The position numbers and the translations under genes were made by a program. 64,000 nt of DNA from contig NZ_CP061282.1 in NCBI RefSeq assembly GCF_014621695.1, positions 248,001 to 312,000 of the forward strand. Reading direction: 5' to 3'. Below the pieces are notes generated by a model, which was not told the origin of the DNA, made no database searches, and saw nothing but the letters and a program-made list of their open reading frames with translations. The DNA comes from Streptomyces xanthii. GTDB lineage: Bacteria > Actinomycetota > Actinomycetes > Streptomycetales > Streptomycetaceae. Positions 19,517 through 28,341 of this stretch are shown here, one piece after another. Each line of letters begins with the position of its first letter. The stretch's first letter is position 1.

Positions 19517-20302
19517 TCAGGGCCGGGGCGCCTCCCAGGGGAGCCGCCGCGTAGTCGTGTAGTCGGTGATGCGGCGCCGCGCGACGGGCGAGTCGATCAG
19601 CCGGGTGAACTCGCGCAGCGCGAACTCGTCCGTGTCCTGCGTGGTGAACCACATCGCCTGGAAGTACCGCTTGAGCTCGCCGATCGTGACCGGGTCGAGC
19701 CGGGTCAGCCGGACCAGCAGCTTGCGCACCGCCGCCTCGGGGTCCGGCACGACCTCGTCCACGAGCCGGAACTCGGCGGCGCGGCGGGCCGGCACCGGCT
19801 GGGTGCTCAGCGCCATCGCGTACGCGGGCTGGTAGCCGGTGCGCCGCACCAGCACCGGCAGCACACAGCAGGGGACGAGGCCCCACAGGGCCTCCGGCAG
19901 GCTGAACTCGCTGCGCTCGGTGGCGATCACGAGGTCGGCGGCGGCCGCGAGTCCGACGCCGCCGCCGGCGACCCGGCCGTCCACACAGGCGACGACCGCG
20001 AGCGGGGTGCGGCCCAGGCGCCGCATCAGGGCGAGGAACGCGGCCCCGCCCTGGTCGGCGCCCGAGGCGTCGGTGACGGCCTCCTCGAAGTCGAGCCCCG
20101 TGCAGAACGTGCCGCCCGAGCCCTCGATGACGAGCACCCGGCACTCCGGGTCGGCCTCGGCCCGGTCGAGGGCCGCCTCCAGGGCCCGGAGCGTGCCGCC
20201 GCCGAGGCTGTTGAGGCCGTCGGCACTGGCGAGCGTGACCCGCAGGACGTGCGGCTGTGCCGTCAGCCGCACGCCGTCGTGGACCGGGCCGGTGGCCGTC
20301 AC
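19517..20302 (-). CDS. enoyl-CoA hydratase/isomerase family, PksH/LnmF-like (beta-branching dehydratase)
   Basis: 261 residues, GTG start; GAGGG of its ribosome site overlaps the stop of the upstream gene. Crotonase fold: oxyanion-hole segments [11 protein letters not shown] and [16 protein letters not shown], then [17 protein letters not shown] and [12 protein letters not shown], which closely recall PksH of bacillaene and LnmF of leinamycin. In HMG-type beta-branching, this ECH1 dehydrates the 3-hydroxy-3-methylglutaryl-type intermediate on an ACP before decarboxylation by a second ECH or equivalent. The other members of the cassette (HMG synthase, donor ACP, acyltransferase/decarboxylase) are not in the window, so they should lie past the left edge if beta-branching takes place. 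Confident on family, fairly confident on role. Confidence 0.9.
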   Translation of the reverse strand: MTATGPVHDGVRLTAQPHVLRVTLASADGLNSLGGGTLRALEAALDRAEADPECRVLVIEGSGGTFCTGLDFEEAVTDASGADQGGAAFLALMRRLGRTPLAVVACVDGRVAGGGVGLAAAADLVIATERSEFSLPEALWGLVPCCVLPVLVRRTGYQPAYAMALSTQPVPARRAAEFRLVDEVVPDPEAAVRKLLVRLTRLDPVTIGELKRYFQAMWFTTQDTDEFALREFTRLIDSPVARRRITDYTTTRRLPWEAPRP

Positions 20303-20316
20303 GGTCGCGTCCGCCC

Positions 20317-21240
20317 TCAGAACCAGGAGGGCGAGCCGGCGTGCAGCGGCGTGAGCACGACGTCCTGGATGGTCGGCGACACGAAGGTCTGCTCCCAGCC
20401 GCCGCCGCCCTTGTAGTCCGGCACGAACTGGCGGTCGGACAGGGCCTGGTAGCCGGCGTCGTGGCGGCTGAGCTCGACCAGCTTGCGGTAGGTGTCGAAG
20501 CTCTCGAGGTGGATCATCCAGTGGATGCGGTCCTGCTGGCCGAAGGTCTCCTCGTACAGGTAGACCGTGGCCTCGCCGGCGAGCGCGCGGTTGACCTCCC
20601 TGGCCCAGGCGAAGGCGAACTCGCGGGCCTCGGTGCGGAACTTGAACGCGGTCTGGGCGGTGCGCAGGATCGTCAGGCCGCTGTCGACGGAGCTGCGCAT
20701 CTGGTCGTCGGGCAGACCCGTCTGGTGGCGGGCCGGCGGGACGAAGGTGTCCGACGCCTCGTGGTGGTCGTCGTGGCCGTGGTCGTCGTCGTGCTCGTCC
20801 AGGCCGTGCTGCGGCACGTAGACGCGCTCCTTGAAGGAACCCTCGACGAACATGCGCTCCCAGTTGCCCGCGCCCTCGGCGGCGGCGATGCGGTCCGCCT
20901 CGGTGATCTCCTTGAAGCTGCGGTCGTGGTCGGCGACCTCGAGGAAGCGGCTGTAGTCGTTCGGCTGCTTCATGTGGATCAGCCAGTGGAGGCGGTCGGC
21001 GGTGCCGAGGATCTCCTCGTGCACGACGATCGTCGCGATCCCCTCCATCACCTTGTTGAGATGGCCGACCAGGTCCGTGGCGAACTCACGGCCCTGAGCG
21101 CGGAACGCGTGGTTGAGCTGGCCCGCACGGTGGATGATGAATCCCGCGTTGCCGGTGTGCAGCAGGCCGGAGTCGGATCCCAGGGGCCCGCTGTGGGCGG
21201 GAAGAAACGCGCTCCGGGCACCGCTCGCCGCGTCGGTCAT
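20317..21240 (-). CDS. internally duplicated protein of unknown function (paralog of the gene at 16320-17135)
   Basis: 307 residues, ATG start with AAGGAG 9 bases upstream; first gene of a four-gene operon (this gene, hydratase, AT-OR, second paralog). Two repeated halves: first half has [16 protein letters not shown] and [10 protein letters not shown], second half has [16 protein letters not shown] and WEQTFVSPT. The repeats are separated by an acidic, His-rich linker (residues about 155-180, [15 protein letters not shown]) that could bind a metal. The shared signature across all four domain copies is [VL][HY]EE.[FL]G..DR[LVI]HW[LM]I. Family unnamed to me; the conserved Glu-Glu, Asp-Arg and His-Trp suggest a binding or catalytic site rather than a scaffold. 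Presence of two paralogs in one operon suggests a hetero-oligomer or two related steps. Confidence 0.85.
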   Translation of the reverse strand: MTDAASGARSAFLPAHSGPLGSDSGLLHTGNAGFIIHRAGQLNHAFRAQGREFATDLVGHLNKVMEGIATIVVHEEILGTADRLHWLIHMKQPNDYSRFLEVADHDRSFKEITEADRIAAAEGAGNWERMFVEGSFKERVYVPQHGLDEHDDDHGHDDHHEASDTFVPPARHQTGLPDDQMRSSVDSGLTILRTAQTAFKFRTEAREFAFAWAREVNRALAGEATVYLYEETFGQQDRIHWMIHLESFDTYRKLVELSRHDAGYQALSDRQFVPDYKGGGGWEQTFVSPTIQDVVLTPLHAGSPSWF

Positions 21241-21294
21241 CGCTCAGTCTCCTTCGTCGCACTGATGAAGAGGCGTAGGAGCCCCTGGAGTCCG

Positions 21295-21337
21295 ACGCTA
21301 GGGAGCGTCAGCGAGGGGCGCCGCTCACAATTGAGCG
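21295..21337 (-). promoter_or_regulatory. candidate promoter with inverted repeat CGCTCA-N4-TGAGCG
   Basis: The repeat at 21322-21337 overlaps the 3' end of the hydrolase gene and lies about 80 bases upstream of the 21240 start. On the minus strand it is followed after 20 bases by CTCCCTAGCGTCGG, giving TAGCGT (21300-21295) as possible -10. Layout and sequence parallel the element upstream of the NRPS/PKS gene, so both operons are probably under one regulator. Confidence 0.5.
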
Positions 21338-22687
21338 AGGCTCCGCCGCGGCGAAGAACTCGGTGAGCAGAGCGGCCACTTCGGCGGGCCGGTCGTACAT
21401 GGAGTGGTGCGTGGCCCCGGGGAGCAGCTCGTGGCGGGCCCGGGGGAAGCGGCCGGCGGCCAGCGCGAGGCGTTCGGGGGAGGCGATGCGGTCGAACTCG
21501 GCGCCCACGCACAGCACCGGCACGTCCACGTCGCCCGCGTGGGCCAGCGCGTCGTCGGCCCAGTAGTCGAGGAGCTGGCGCGCGTACGCGACCAGGACGG
21601 CGTCGTCCGCGAAGGGGCGCAGGAGTTCGGTGTCCAGGGCGCGGGCGGGCCGGGCGAGGACCTCCTCGGCGGCCTGGTGCGGCGGGGTGTCGTCGGGCAG
21701 CGGCGCGGGGGCCCCGGTGAACAGGGTGCGCAGGCGGCCGGCGAGGGCGGGCCGGGCGGTCACCGCGCGGCACAGCTCCTCGAGGTTGCGCTCGTAGGGG
21801 GTGTCGGGTTCGCGTCCGGCCGCGTCGCCGGTGTGCCGGAACGAGCCGTGCAGGAAGACCATCGAGCGGACGGCGCCGGGGCGCCGGCGGTGGAAGGCCA
21901 GGGCCGCCTTGGGGCCGCTGCACCAGCCCACGAGGTGGCACTCGCGTGCTCCCTCGGCGGCCAGGACGGCGGCGAGGTCGTCGGCCTGGTCGCGCAGGCG
22001 CAGCGGACGGCTGTCCGGCGCGGTGCCGCGCGGTGCCCAGGTCAGGACCCGGTGGGTGCGCGCGAGCACGGCCATCAGGGGGTGCCACAGGGCGGTGCCC
22101 ATGCCGAGCGCGTTGACGAGGACGACCGGGGGCCGGTCCTCGGTACGGGGTCCGGCCGCGAGGTAGGGCAGGACGCCGCCGAGGACGCCGACGCGCTCGG
22201 GTGCGGCGGCGCCGATCCGGTCGGCCTCGCGCGTGACGGCGGCGCGCCGTTCTTCCTGGAGGCGGGCGAGGGCGGCCGCTTCCCGCGCGGACGGCGGTGC
22301 GGGGGCCGGCAGGGGGCCGGAGCGGGTGGCGCGGGCGGCCGCGAGGCGGTCCACGGCGGTCAGTTCGGCCTCGTCGGACACCGCCTCGACGGTGAGCGCG
22401 TAGGTGTCGCCCAGCAGCCGGGCCAGGGACGCCGCCACCGTCTCGTCGCCGCCGGCCGAGAGCAGCCGGGCGGGCAGGCGCAGCGGTCGCCGGACGAAGT
22501 AGTCGTCCTGCCGGGCCCGTACCTCGGTGACGGTGTCGTGCACGGCGTCGAAGAGAGACCGCAGCGGGCCGGCCTCGCTCTGCGCCGGTACGTCGGGTGC
22601 GGCCCCGTCCTGTGCCGCGCCGCTCCGCGCGGCTTCGTCCCGCGCCGCGGATGCCCGCACCTCGGATGCCTCCAGCGCGTCCGTCAT
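21308..22687 (-). CDS. alpha/beta-hydrolase with Cys in the nucleophile elbow
   Basis: 459 residues from the ATG at 22687, chosen because AAGGAGGG lies 10 bases upstream; longer in-frame extensions are Arg/Ser/Pro-rich and unlikely coding. N-terminal 175 residues are Ala-rich with a helical region of unknown role; the C-terminal 280 form an alpha/beta-hydrolase fold: VVLVNALGMG (oxyanion strand), elbow GWCSG where the usual Ser is Cys, acid in GAEFDRIASPE and His in GATHHSMYD. A Cys-His-Asp triad can act on thioesters or activated lactones (dienelactone hydrolase type). It may be an editing thioesterase, or release or cyclise the product of the trans-AT line. It lies 67 bases upstream of the operon beginning at 21240. 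Confidence 0.85.
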   Translation of the reverse strand: MTDALEASEVRASAARDEAARSGAAQDGAAPDVPAQSEAGPLRSLFDAVHDTVTEVRARQDDYFVRRPLRLPARLLSAGGDETVAASLARLLGDTYALTVEAVSDEAELTAVDRLAAARATRSGPLPAPAPPSAREAAALARLQEERRAAVTREADRIGAAAPERVGVLGGVLPYLAAGPRTEDRPPVVLVNALGMGTALWHPLMAVLARTHRVLTWAPRGTAPDSRPLRLRDQADDLAAVLAAEGARECHLVGWCSGPKAALAFHRRRPGAVRSMVFLHGSFRHTGDAAGREPDTPYERNLEELCRAVTARPALAGRLRTLFTGAPAPLPDDTPPHQAAEEVLARPARALDTELLRPFADDAVLVAYARQLLDYWADDALAHAGDVDVPVLCVGAEFDRIASPERLALAAGRFPRARHELLPGATHHSMYDRPAEVAALLTEFFAAAEPRSIVSGAPR

Positions 22688-22796
22688 GACGGCCGTCCCT
22701 CCTTCGTCTGCTGCACGCCCGGGGGCACGGAGCCCGCGGCCGGGGCGGTGCCGTGGCATGCCCCGGCCGCGGGTCGGGACCGGTCGCCGGTGAGGG

Positions 22797-23144
22797 CTAC
22801 GCGGCGGTCCACAGCGGCCGGACCTCGAGGGTCTCGGGGTTCGGCCACGTCTTGGCGATCTCGACGGCGGCGTCGCGGTCGGCCGCCTCGACGATGATGT
22901 AGCCGCCCAGCGTCTCGGCGTCACCGGCGAACGGGCCCTCGATCACCTGGGGGGCGCCGTCGGCGTCGCGGCGGACCGTCACCGGGGCGACGGCCTCGGT
23001 CTCGAACGCCTCGCCGCCGACGAGGACACCGGCCTGGCCCTGCTGGCCCATCCAGCCCTCGATCTTCTTGCGGTACGTGGAGCGGTCTTCCTGGATCTGC
23101 CGCCGGGACTCGGCGTTCTCGATGATGACGATCGCGAACTTCAT
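22797..23144 (-). CDS. YCII-related domain protein
   Basis: 115 residues from MKFAIVIIE; AGGAG 6 bases before the ATG. Matches the YCII/DGPF family: ferredoxin-like alpha/beta fold with an N-terminal strand, central HVxGEAF-like segment (VLVGGEAFE), the GPFAGDAETLGGYIIVEA hallmark and a C-terminal EVRPLW. These small dimeric proteins resemble chlorite-dismutase/ABM folds; some act in antibiotic pathways or are fused to sigma factors, but most have no assigned reaction. A standalone gene between the hydrolase and the ferredoxin/P450 pair. Its upstream region (23145-23300) has unusually low GC and a TTGACA hexamer on the minus strand at 23237-23232, so it probably has its own promoter. Confidence 0.85.
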   Translation of the reverse strand: MKFAIVIIENAESRRQIQEDRSTYRKKIEGWMGQQGQAGVLVGGEAFETEAVAPVTVRRDADGAPQVIEGPFAGDAETLGGYIIVEAADRDAAVEIAKTWPNPETLEVRPLWTAA

Positions 23145-23368
23145 TCGGTTCTCCTGTCGCACGGTGCGAAAACGTGACCGGAATTATGAATTCCAGAATC
23201 CGAGGGGATCCTCATATGCCCCTTTGATTCATGTCAAGTCGACACAGCTCGGACAACTGGGTTGTGGTAAAGGTGAATTGGCGCCCGCATTCCTGCTGAA
23301 TCCAGCCGCGGGCACACCACTTCCGACGGTAACGCCATGAAAGAGCACGCCCCTCGAATTCCGCTCGA

Positions 23369-23388
23369 GAACGGCTCGAGAGCCGTTC
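23369..23388. terminator. inverted repeat GAACGGCTC-GA-GAGCCGTTC, likely terminator of the P450/ferredoxin operon
   Basis: Perfect 9-bp arms with a 2-base centre, starting 10 bases beyond the ferredoxin stop codon on the minus strand. It lies in the AT-richer gap 23145-23397. With a 2-base centre it could instead be a protein-binding palindrome. Confidence 0.5.
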
Positions 23389-23397
23389 CGGGCCGTG

Positions 23398-23637
23398 TCA
23401 CGAGAGGTCGAGCACCTCGCCGCTCACCGTGTCCCGCACCCGCAGCGCCTCCATCGGGCACGACTCCACCGCGTCCCACACCGCGTCGTCCGGAGGGAAC
23501 TCCTCCGTGGAGGGCTTCGAACGCCCGTCCACCACCTGGAAACGGTGCGGAGCCACTCCCGCGCAGATGCCCGTCCCCATGCACGCCTGCGCATCGGCCT
23601 CGATCCGCCAGCGGGCCTGCTTCTCCTGATCACTCAT
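23398..23637 (-). CDS. [3Fe-4S] ferredoxin
   Basis: 79 residues from MSDQEKQ, GAGGGAGAA upstream. Three-cysteine cluster pattern: CMGTGIC (Cys-x5-Cys) with APHRF after it, and the distal SCPMEAL. This is the single-cluster ferredoxin type that streptomycetes pair with CYP enzymes. The start lies 11 bases after the stop of the P450 gene, so the two are co-transcribed and it should deliver electrons to that P450. The ferredoxin reductase would be supplied from elsewhere in the genome. Confidence 0.93.
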   Translation of the reverse strand: MSDQEKQARWRIEADAQACMGTGICAGVAPHRFQVVDGRSKPSTEEFPPDDAVWDAVESCPMEALRVRDTVSGEVLDLS

Positions 23638-23648
23638 GACGTTCTCCC

Positions 23649-24848
23649 TCACCACGCGACCGGAAGCCGCCGCGGCCCCCGGAACAGTCCGCCGGACTTC
23701 CACTCGACCTCGTCCGCCGGCACCGCGAGCCGCAGTTCCGGAAAACGCTCCAGCATGCCGCCGATCGCCACCCGCAGTTCCATACGCGCGAGCTGCGCGC
23801 CCAGGCAGTAGTGCGCCCCGTGACCGAACGCCAGATGCGGGTTCTTCTCCCGGGTGATGTCCAGCCGGTCCGGATCCTCGAACATCCGCGGATCACGGTT
23901 CGCGTTCACCGCCGCGGCCATCACGCCCTCACCGGCCCGCACCGTGCCGCCGCTCAGCTCCACGTCCTCGAGCGCGGTCCGCGCGTTGCCGACACCGTTG
24001 CCCAGCGGCACGAAGCGCAGCAGCTCCTCCACCGCCCGCTGCAGCAGCTCCGGCCGCTCGCGCAGCAGCGCCAGCTGGTCCTCGTGGGTCAGCAACACGT
24101 AGATCATGTTGGCGAGTTGGTGCGCGGACGTCTCGTGCCCGGCCACCAGAAGCGTCACCCCGAAGGTGATCAGCTCGTCCTCCGAGAGCCGGTCGCCCTC
24201 GTCCCGCGCCGAGACCAGCACCTGGAGCAGATCGTCGTACTCCCCGCCGCGCCGCGCCGCCACCAGGTCGGCCAGGTACGCGCGGATCGACGCGTCCGCC
24301 GCGACGGCCTCCTCCTTGGTGTAGGCCGTGGTCGACATGATGACCTCGGACCAGTGCTGGAACTTCTCCCGGTCCTCGTACGGCACACCGAGCAGCCGGC
24401 AGATCACCGCGATGGTGAACGGTTCGGCCAGGTCCCGCACGACATCGGCGGGAGCGCCCTTGTGCTCCGCCGTGTCCAGGAGCCCCGCGAACAGCTCCTC
24501 CAGCCAGCCCTGCATCGCGCCCATCCGGCGCGCCGTGAACGCCTTCGACACCAGCTTGCGCAGCCGCGTGTGCTCCGGCGGGTCCATGCTCAGGATCGTG
24601 TCGCCGCGCCGGGCCAGCGGCGTCGTGCGCGGCGTGTCCTCGCCGATCTGGTTGCGGCTGAAACGGGGATCGGAGTTCGCGGTGCGCACGTCGTCGTACC
24701 GGGTGACCAGCCACCCCTCGCCGCCGTACGGCGGACGCACCCGCGCCAGCGGATCGCTCTCCCGCAACTCCTCGAACTTCGGGTGGAGTTCGAGCCCGTG
24801 CACCTCGCCCTCGAAGGGATAGGTGTGCACCCGCCTCGTAGCCGACAT
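23649..24848 (-). CDS. cytochrome P450
   Basis: 399 residues from MSATRRV (GAGGAG 10 bases upstream), the usual length for a soluble bacterial CYP. I-helix oxygen motif LLVAGHETSA, K-helix ExxR in EELLR, and the heme-binding loop FGHGAHYCLGAQLAR with the thiolate Cys. Begins with the typical YPFEGEVHGLELHPKFEEL. Probably hydroxylates or epoxidises an intermediate of the neighbouring trans-AT pathway, with its partner ferredoxin downstream. Orientation, the minus-strand operon and a partial copy of the cluster inverted repeat upstream (24928-24943) tie it to region A rather than to the type II cluster on the other side. The exact substrate cannot be read from sequence. Confidence 0.95.
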   Translation of the reverse strand: MSATRRVHTYPFEGEVHGLELHPKFEELRESDPLARVRPPYGGEGWLVTRYDDVRTANSDPRFSRNQIGEDTPRTTPLARRGDTILSMDPPEHTRLRKLVSKAFTARRMGAMQGWLEELFAGLLDTAEHKGAPADVVRDLAEPFTIAVICRLLGVPYEDREKFQHWSEVIMSTTAYTKEEAVAADASIRAYLADLVAARRGGEYDDLLQVLVSARDEGDRLSEDELITFGVTLLVAGHETSAHQLANMIYVLLTHEDQLALLRERPELLQRAVEELLRFVPLGNGVGNARTALEDVELSGGTVRAGEGVMAAAVNANRDPRMFEDPDRLDITREKNPHLAFGHGAHYCLGAQLARMELRVAIGGMLERFPELRLAVPADEVEWKSGGLFRGPRRLPVAW

Positions 24849-24927
24849 CTGTCCCACTCCTCGCCGCAGCACGGGCCCCGCGCGGGCCTCCTCGCCCTGG
24901 GAGCGTGACCCCGGTCCCCGCGGGCCG

Positions 24928-24943
24928 CCGCTCACTCTTGAAC
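24928..24943 (-). promoter_or_regulatory. partial copy of the region-A inverted repeat upstream of the P450 gene
   Basis: Reads GTTCA-AGAG-TGAGCGG on the minus strand, 80 bases upstream of the P450 start, with the same 4-base spacing as the repeats at 16191 and 21322. The following GCTCCCAGGGC block resembles their CTNCCTAG block but sits about 8 bases further away, so this copy is weaker evidence. Confidence 0.35.
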
Positions 24944-25045
24944 ACGCGCCGCCGAGGCGCGCTTCAGGAGGACTCGAGCGCGGGTCCAGGACCGCTCGCG
25001 ACGATGGCGCACGACCACTGCTTTCCGGAGACGAAGAAGGTCCGT

Positions 25046-25228
25046 ATGACACAGAACCCCCAGGGCGACGTCGACGAGCAGGCCGCGCGCGAGAAGTTCC
25101 GCGCGGCGCTGAACCGCAAGGCGCAGGCCTCGCAGGCGCGGCAGGCGCACGAGGAGGGCCGGCTCAAGGTCAAGACCATGAGCGGCTCCGGCAACCGCAA
25201 GCGCCAGTTCCGCCGCAAGACCGGCTGA
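25046..25228 (+). CDS. DUF5302 small protein
   Basis: 60 residues from MTQNPQG; GAAGAAGG lies upstream of the ATG. Highly charged: begins acidic ([11 protein letters not shown]), has an Ala/Gln-rich helix, and ends in a basic tail ([12 protein letters not shown]). This is the conserved small DUF5302 protein that I recall from many streptomycetes; its function is unknown, the basic tail suggests nucleic-acid or ribosome contact. It stands alone between two biosynthetic clusters and is followed by a strong hairpin, so it probably marks the boundary rather than belonging to either. Confidence 0.85.
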   Translation: MTQNPQGDVDEQAAREKFRAALNRKAQASQARQAHEEGRLKVKTMSGSGNRKRQFRRKTG

Positions 25229-25264
25229 CCGGAAACCGGTCCCGCGGCGCCCCGAGCGGACCCA

Positions 25265-25306
25265 GCGGCCGCGCCGTTCTCCCGTGAGGGGGAGCGGCGC
25301 GGCCGC
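25265..25306 (+). terminator. hairpin terminator after the DUF5302 gene
   Basis: GCGGCCGCGCCG at 25265-25276 pairs perfectly with 25295-25306, and CTCCC/GGGAG extends the stem inside, leaving a small GTGAG-type loop. It separates the DUF5302 gene from the type II PKS promoter. Confidence 0.8.
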
Positions 25307-25349
25307 CGTGTTGAGCGGAGCCGACGCCTCCGTTGCAGCCGTCCGTTCT

Positions 25350-25381
25350 TCGAGCGCACCTCTAGGTGGCTCCGCGAGGCT
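25350..25381 (+). promoter_or_regulatory. SARP-type repeats and -10 upstream of KS-alpha
   Basis: TCGAGCG (25350-25356) and TCTAGGT (25361-25367) are 11 bp apart, and 8 bases after the second comes GAGGCT (25376-25381), a plausible -10. This is the classic geometry of Streptomyces antibiotic regulatory protein sites. It would drive the KS-alpha, CLF, ACP and oxidoreductase genes. Confidence 0.6.
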
Positions 25382-25466
25382 CGGAGCCCGTGCGGGACGT
25401 CCCGCACGGGTCCGGCCGGCCGGACCGGCCCGCCGTAACGGAGGAGACGACTGTGAGGCACAACCG

Positions 25467-26732
25467 ATGAGGCGCGTCGTGATCACGGGGATCGGAGTCG
25501 TCGCGCCGGGGGGAGTGGGCACCAAGGAGTTCTGGTCGCTGCTGACGTCCGGCCGCACCGCCACCCGGGGCATCACCCTGTTCGACCCCGCGCAGTTCCG
25601 CTCGCGCATCGCCGCCGAGGTCGACTTCGACCCGGCGGCCCACGGCATCGGGGAGGAGGACGCGCAACGCCTGGACCGGGCCGCGCAGTTCGCCGTGGTC
25701 GGCGCCCGCGAGGCGCTGGCCGACAGCGGCCTCGCGGGCTCCCTCGACCCCCTGCGCACCGGTGTCACCCTGGGCAGCGCCGTCGGCTGCACGACCGGCC
25801 TCGACGTCGAGTACGCGAAGGTCAGCGACCACGGCTCCGCGTGGCTGGTCGACCACGAGCGGGCCGTGCCCCACCTCTACGACTTCTTCGTCCCCAGCTC
25901 GATGGCCGCCGAGGTGGCCTGGACCGCCGACGCCCAGGGGCCGGTGTCCATGGTCTCCACCGGCTGCACCTCCGGCCTCGACTCCGTCGGACACGCCGTC
26001 TCGGTGATCCGCGAGGGCTCCGCCGACATCATGGTCACCGGTGCCACCGAGGCGCCCATCTCGCCGATCTCCGTGGCCTGCTTCGACGCGATCCGCGCCA
26101 CCAGCCCGCGCAACGACGACCCGGCGACCGCCTCGCGCCCCTTCGACCGCACCCGCAACGGATTCGTCCTCGGCGAGGGCTCGGCCGTTCTGATCATCGA
26201 GGAGCTGGAGCACGCCCGCCGCCGCGGCGCCCACGTGTACGCGGAGATCGCCGGCTTCGCCTCCCGCAGCAACGCCTACCACATGACCGGACTGCGCGCC
26301 GACGGCAAGGAGATGGCCGAGGCCATCCGGGCCGCCCTCGACGAGGCGCGGCTCGACGCGAGCGCCGTCGACTACATCAACGCCCACGGTTCGGGCACCA
26401 AGCAGAACGACCGCCACGAGACGGCCGCCTTCAAGCAGGCCCTGGGACAGCGCGCCCACGAAGTGCCGGTCAGTTCCATCAAGTCGATGATCGGGCACTC
26501 GCTCGGCGCGATCGGCTCCCTGGAAGTGGCCGCGAGCGCCCTGGCGATCGAGCACGACACCGTGCCGCCCACCGCCAACCTGCACGAGCCGGACCCCGCC
26601 TGCGACCTCGACTACACCCCGCTCACCGCCCGGGAACAGCGCACGGACACCGTGCTCACCGTCGGCAGCGGGTTCGGCGGCTTCCAGAGCGCCATGATCC
26701 TCACCCGCCCGCGCCTGGGAGAAGCAGCGTGA
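25467..26732 (+). CDS. type II PKS ketosynthase alpha subunit
   Basis: 421 residues from [13 protein letters not shown] 8 bases upstream. Catalytic Cys in STGCTSGLD, His in NAHGSGT and IGHSLGA, and the C-terminal [11 protein letters not shown] typical of minimal PKS KS-alpha. It forms a heterodimer with the chain-length factor encoded next (GTGA overlap) and condenses malonyl units on the ACP encoded 55 bases after that. Together with the later aromatase, quinone-forming oxygenase, methyl ester synthase and SnoaL-type cyclase, this points to an anthracycline-like decaketide or related polyketide. No dedicated starter-unit KSIII or AT is seen, so acetate priming or genes elsewhere are implied. 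Confidence 0.97.
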   Translation: MRRVVITGIGVVAPGGVGTKEFWSLLTSGRTATRGITLFDPAQFRSRIAAEVDFDPAAHGIGEEDAQRLDRAAQFAVVGAREALADSGLAGSLDPLRTGVTLGSAVGCTTGLDVEYAKVSDHGSAWLVDHERAVPHLYDFFVPSSMAAEVAWTADAQGPVSMVSTGCTSGLDSVGHAVSVIREGSADIMVTGATEAPISPISVACFDAIRATSPRNDDPATASRPFDRTRNGFVLGEGSAVLIIEELEHARRRGAHVYAEIAGFASRSNAYHMTGLRADGKEMAEAIRAALDEARLDASAVDYINAHGSGTKQNDRHETAAFKQALGQRAHEVPVSSIKSMIGHSLGAIGSLEVAASALAIEHDTVPPTANLHEPDPACDLDYTPLTAREQRTDTVLTVGSGFGGFQSAMILTRPRLGEAA

Positions 26733-27994
26733 ACACCATCACCCCGACCCGCGACGAGACGGCTGCCGAGACCGGCGGACGCGCGCGCACCGCCGTGGTC
26801 ACCGGGATCGGCGTCGCCGCACCCAACGGCCTGGGCACCGAGGCCTGGTGGGCCGCCACCCTGCGCGGCGAGAGCGGCATCCGCCCGCTGACCCGGTTCG
26901 ACGCCGGCCCCTACCCGGCCCGGCTCGCCGGCGAGGTGCCGGGATTCGTCGACGAGGACCACGTCCCCAGCCGTCTGCTCCCGCAGACCGACCGCGTCAC
27001 CCGCCTCTCGCTGGCGGCCACCGCCGAGGCGTTCACGGACGCGGGCATCGACCCGGCCGACCTGCCGGAGTACGCGGCCGGCGTGGTCACCGCGAGCTCG
27101 GCCGGCGGCTTCGAGTTCGGCCAGCGGGAGCTGGAGGCGCTGTGGAGCAAGGGCGGCAACCACGTCAGCGCCTACCAGGCGTTCGCCTGGTTCTACGCCG
27201 TCAACTCCGGCCAGATCTCAATCAAGCACGGCCTGCGCGGCGCCAGCGGTGTCCTCGTCTCCGAACAGGCGGGCGGCCTCGACGCGGTCGCGCACGCCCG
27301 CCGGCACCTGAGCAGGGGAGCCCGGCTCGTCGTCACCGGGGGACTGGAGTCCGCCGTGTGCCCGTGGGGCTGGGCCGCCCATCTGGCCACCGGCGAGCTG
27401 AGCATCCGTGAGGACCCGGCCCGCGCCTACCTCCCCTTCGACGAGGACGCCGACGGGCACGTCGTCGGTGAGGGCGGCGCCCTGCTCGTCCTCGAGGACG
27501 CGGAATCCGCCCGCGCGCGCGGTGCCCGCGTCCACGGCACGGTCGCCGGTTGCGCCGCCACCTTCGACCCGGCCCCGGGCCGGGGCGGCCCCCGGCTGGC
27601 CGACGCGGCCCGCCTCGCGCTGGCGGACGCCGGGCTCACCACCGCGGACGTCGACGTCGTGTTCGCCGACGCGGCCGGCCGCCGGGACGCCGACCGGGCC
27701 GAGGCCGAGGCGCTCACCGACCTGTTCGGCCCGTACGGGGTCCCGGTCACCGCGCCCAAGACGATGACCGGACGCCTGAGCGCGGGCGGTGCCTCCCTCG
27801 ACCTGGCGGCCGCCCTGCTCGCCCTGCGCGACCAGGTCGTCCCGCCCACCACGAACGTCACCCGGCTCGCCGCCGACTGCCCGCTCGACCTGGTCACCGG
27901 CGCCCCGCGCACCGGGACCGCCCTGCGCACCGCACTCGTGCTCGCCCGCGGCCGCGGCGGCTTCAACGCCGCCACCGTGGTCACCGCCGGCTGA
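26729..27994 (+). CDS. type II PKS chain-length factor (KS-beta)
   Basis: 421 residues, GTG start overlapping the KS-alpha stop (GTGA), so the two are translationally coupled for 1:1 production. Same fold as KS-alpha but the active-site Cys is replaced by Gln in VSEQAGGLD, the signature of chain-length factors, and the His motifs are lost (VFADAAGR). The Gln promotes malonyl-ACP decarboxylation for priming, and the KS/CLF interface sets chain length; which length cannot be deduced safely by eye. Confidence 0.97.
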   Translation: MNTITPTRDETAAETGGRARTAVVTGIGVAAPNGLGTEAWWAATLRGESGIRPLTRFDAGPYPARLAGEVPGFVDEDHVPSRLLPQTDRVTRLSLAATAEAFTDAGIDPADLPEYAAGVVTASSAGGFEFGQRELEALWSKGGNHVSAYQAFAWFYAVNSGQISIKHGLRGASGVLVSEQAGGLDAVAHARRHLSRGARLVVTGGLESAVCPWGWAAHLATGELSIREDPARAYLPFDEDADGHVVGEGGALLVLEDAESARARGARVHGTVAGCAATFDPAPGRGGPRLADAARLALADAGLTTADVDVVFADAAGRRDADRAEAEALTDLFGPYGVPVTAPKTMTGRLSAGGASLDLAAALLALRDQVVPPTTNVTRLAADCPLDLVTGAPRTGTALRTALVLARGRGGFNAATVVTAG

Positions 27995-28049
27995 CCGGCC
28001 GGAACCCGTCCTTCCCTCAGCGATCCACCCACCGAAACGAGGTATCAGC

Positions 28050-28313
28050 GTGAAACACCTGGACATGGCGGATCTGACCACCCTGCTGCGCGAGTGCGCC
28101 GGCGAGGGCGAAGGCGTCGACCTCGACGGCGACGTCATGGACGTCCTCTTCGTCGACCTCGGCTACGACTCGCTCGCCGTCCTGCAGACCACCGGCCGGA
28201 TCGAGCGCGACTACGACGTCGTGCTCGACGAGGAGGCCGTCGACGAGGCCGAGACGCCCCGCGCCCTCCTGGAGATCGTCAACCGGGCCCTGTCCGCCCG
28301 CGCCAGCGCCTGA
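28050..28313 (+). CDS. type II PKS acyl carrier protein
   Basis: 87 residues, GTG start with ACGAGG upstream. Phosphopantetheine site in LGYDSLAVLQ, acidic helices around it and the C-terminal TPRALLEIVN of aromatic PKS ACPs. Third member of the minimal PKS with the two genes before it; carries the growing poly-beta-ketone. A separate peptidyl-type carrier at 38217 serves the adenylation enzyme, so the two carriers work in parallel. Confidence 0.96.
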   Translation: MKHLDMADLTTLLRECAGEGEGVDLDGDVMDVLFVDLGYDSLAVLQTTGRIERDYDVVLDEEAVDEAETPRALLEIVNRALSARASA

Positions 28314-28341
28314 CCGCCCGTCCCGCCCCGAGAGGTTCACG

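Noticed and set aside
22688..22924. N-terminal extension of the alpha/beta hydrolase
   Set aside because: The extra 79 codons are Arg/Ser/Pro-rich and lie upstream of a strong AAGGAGGG site serving the ATG at 22687.
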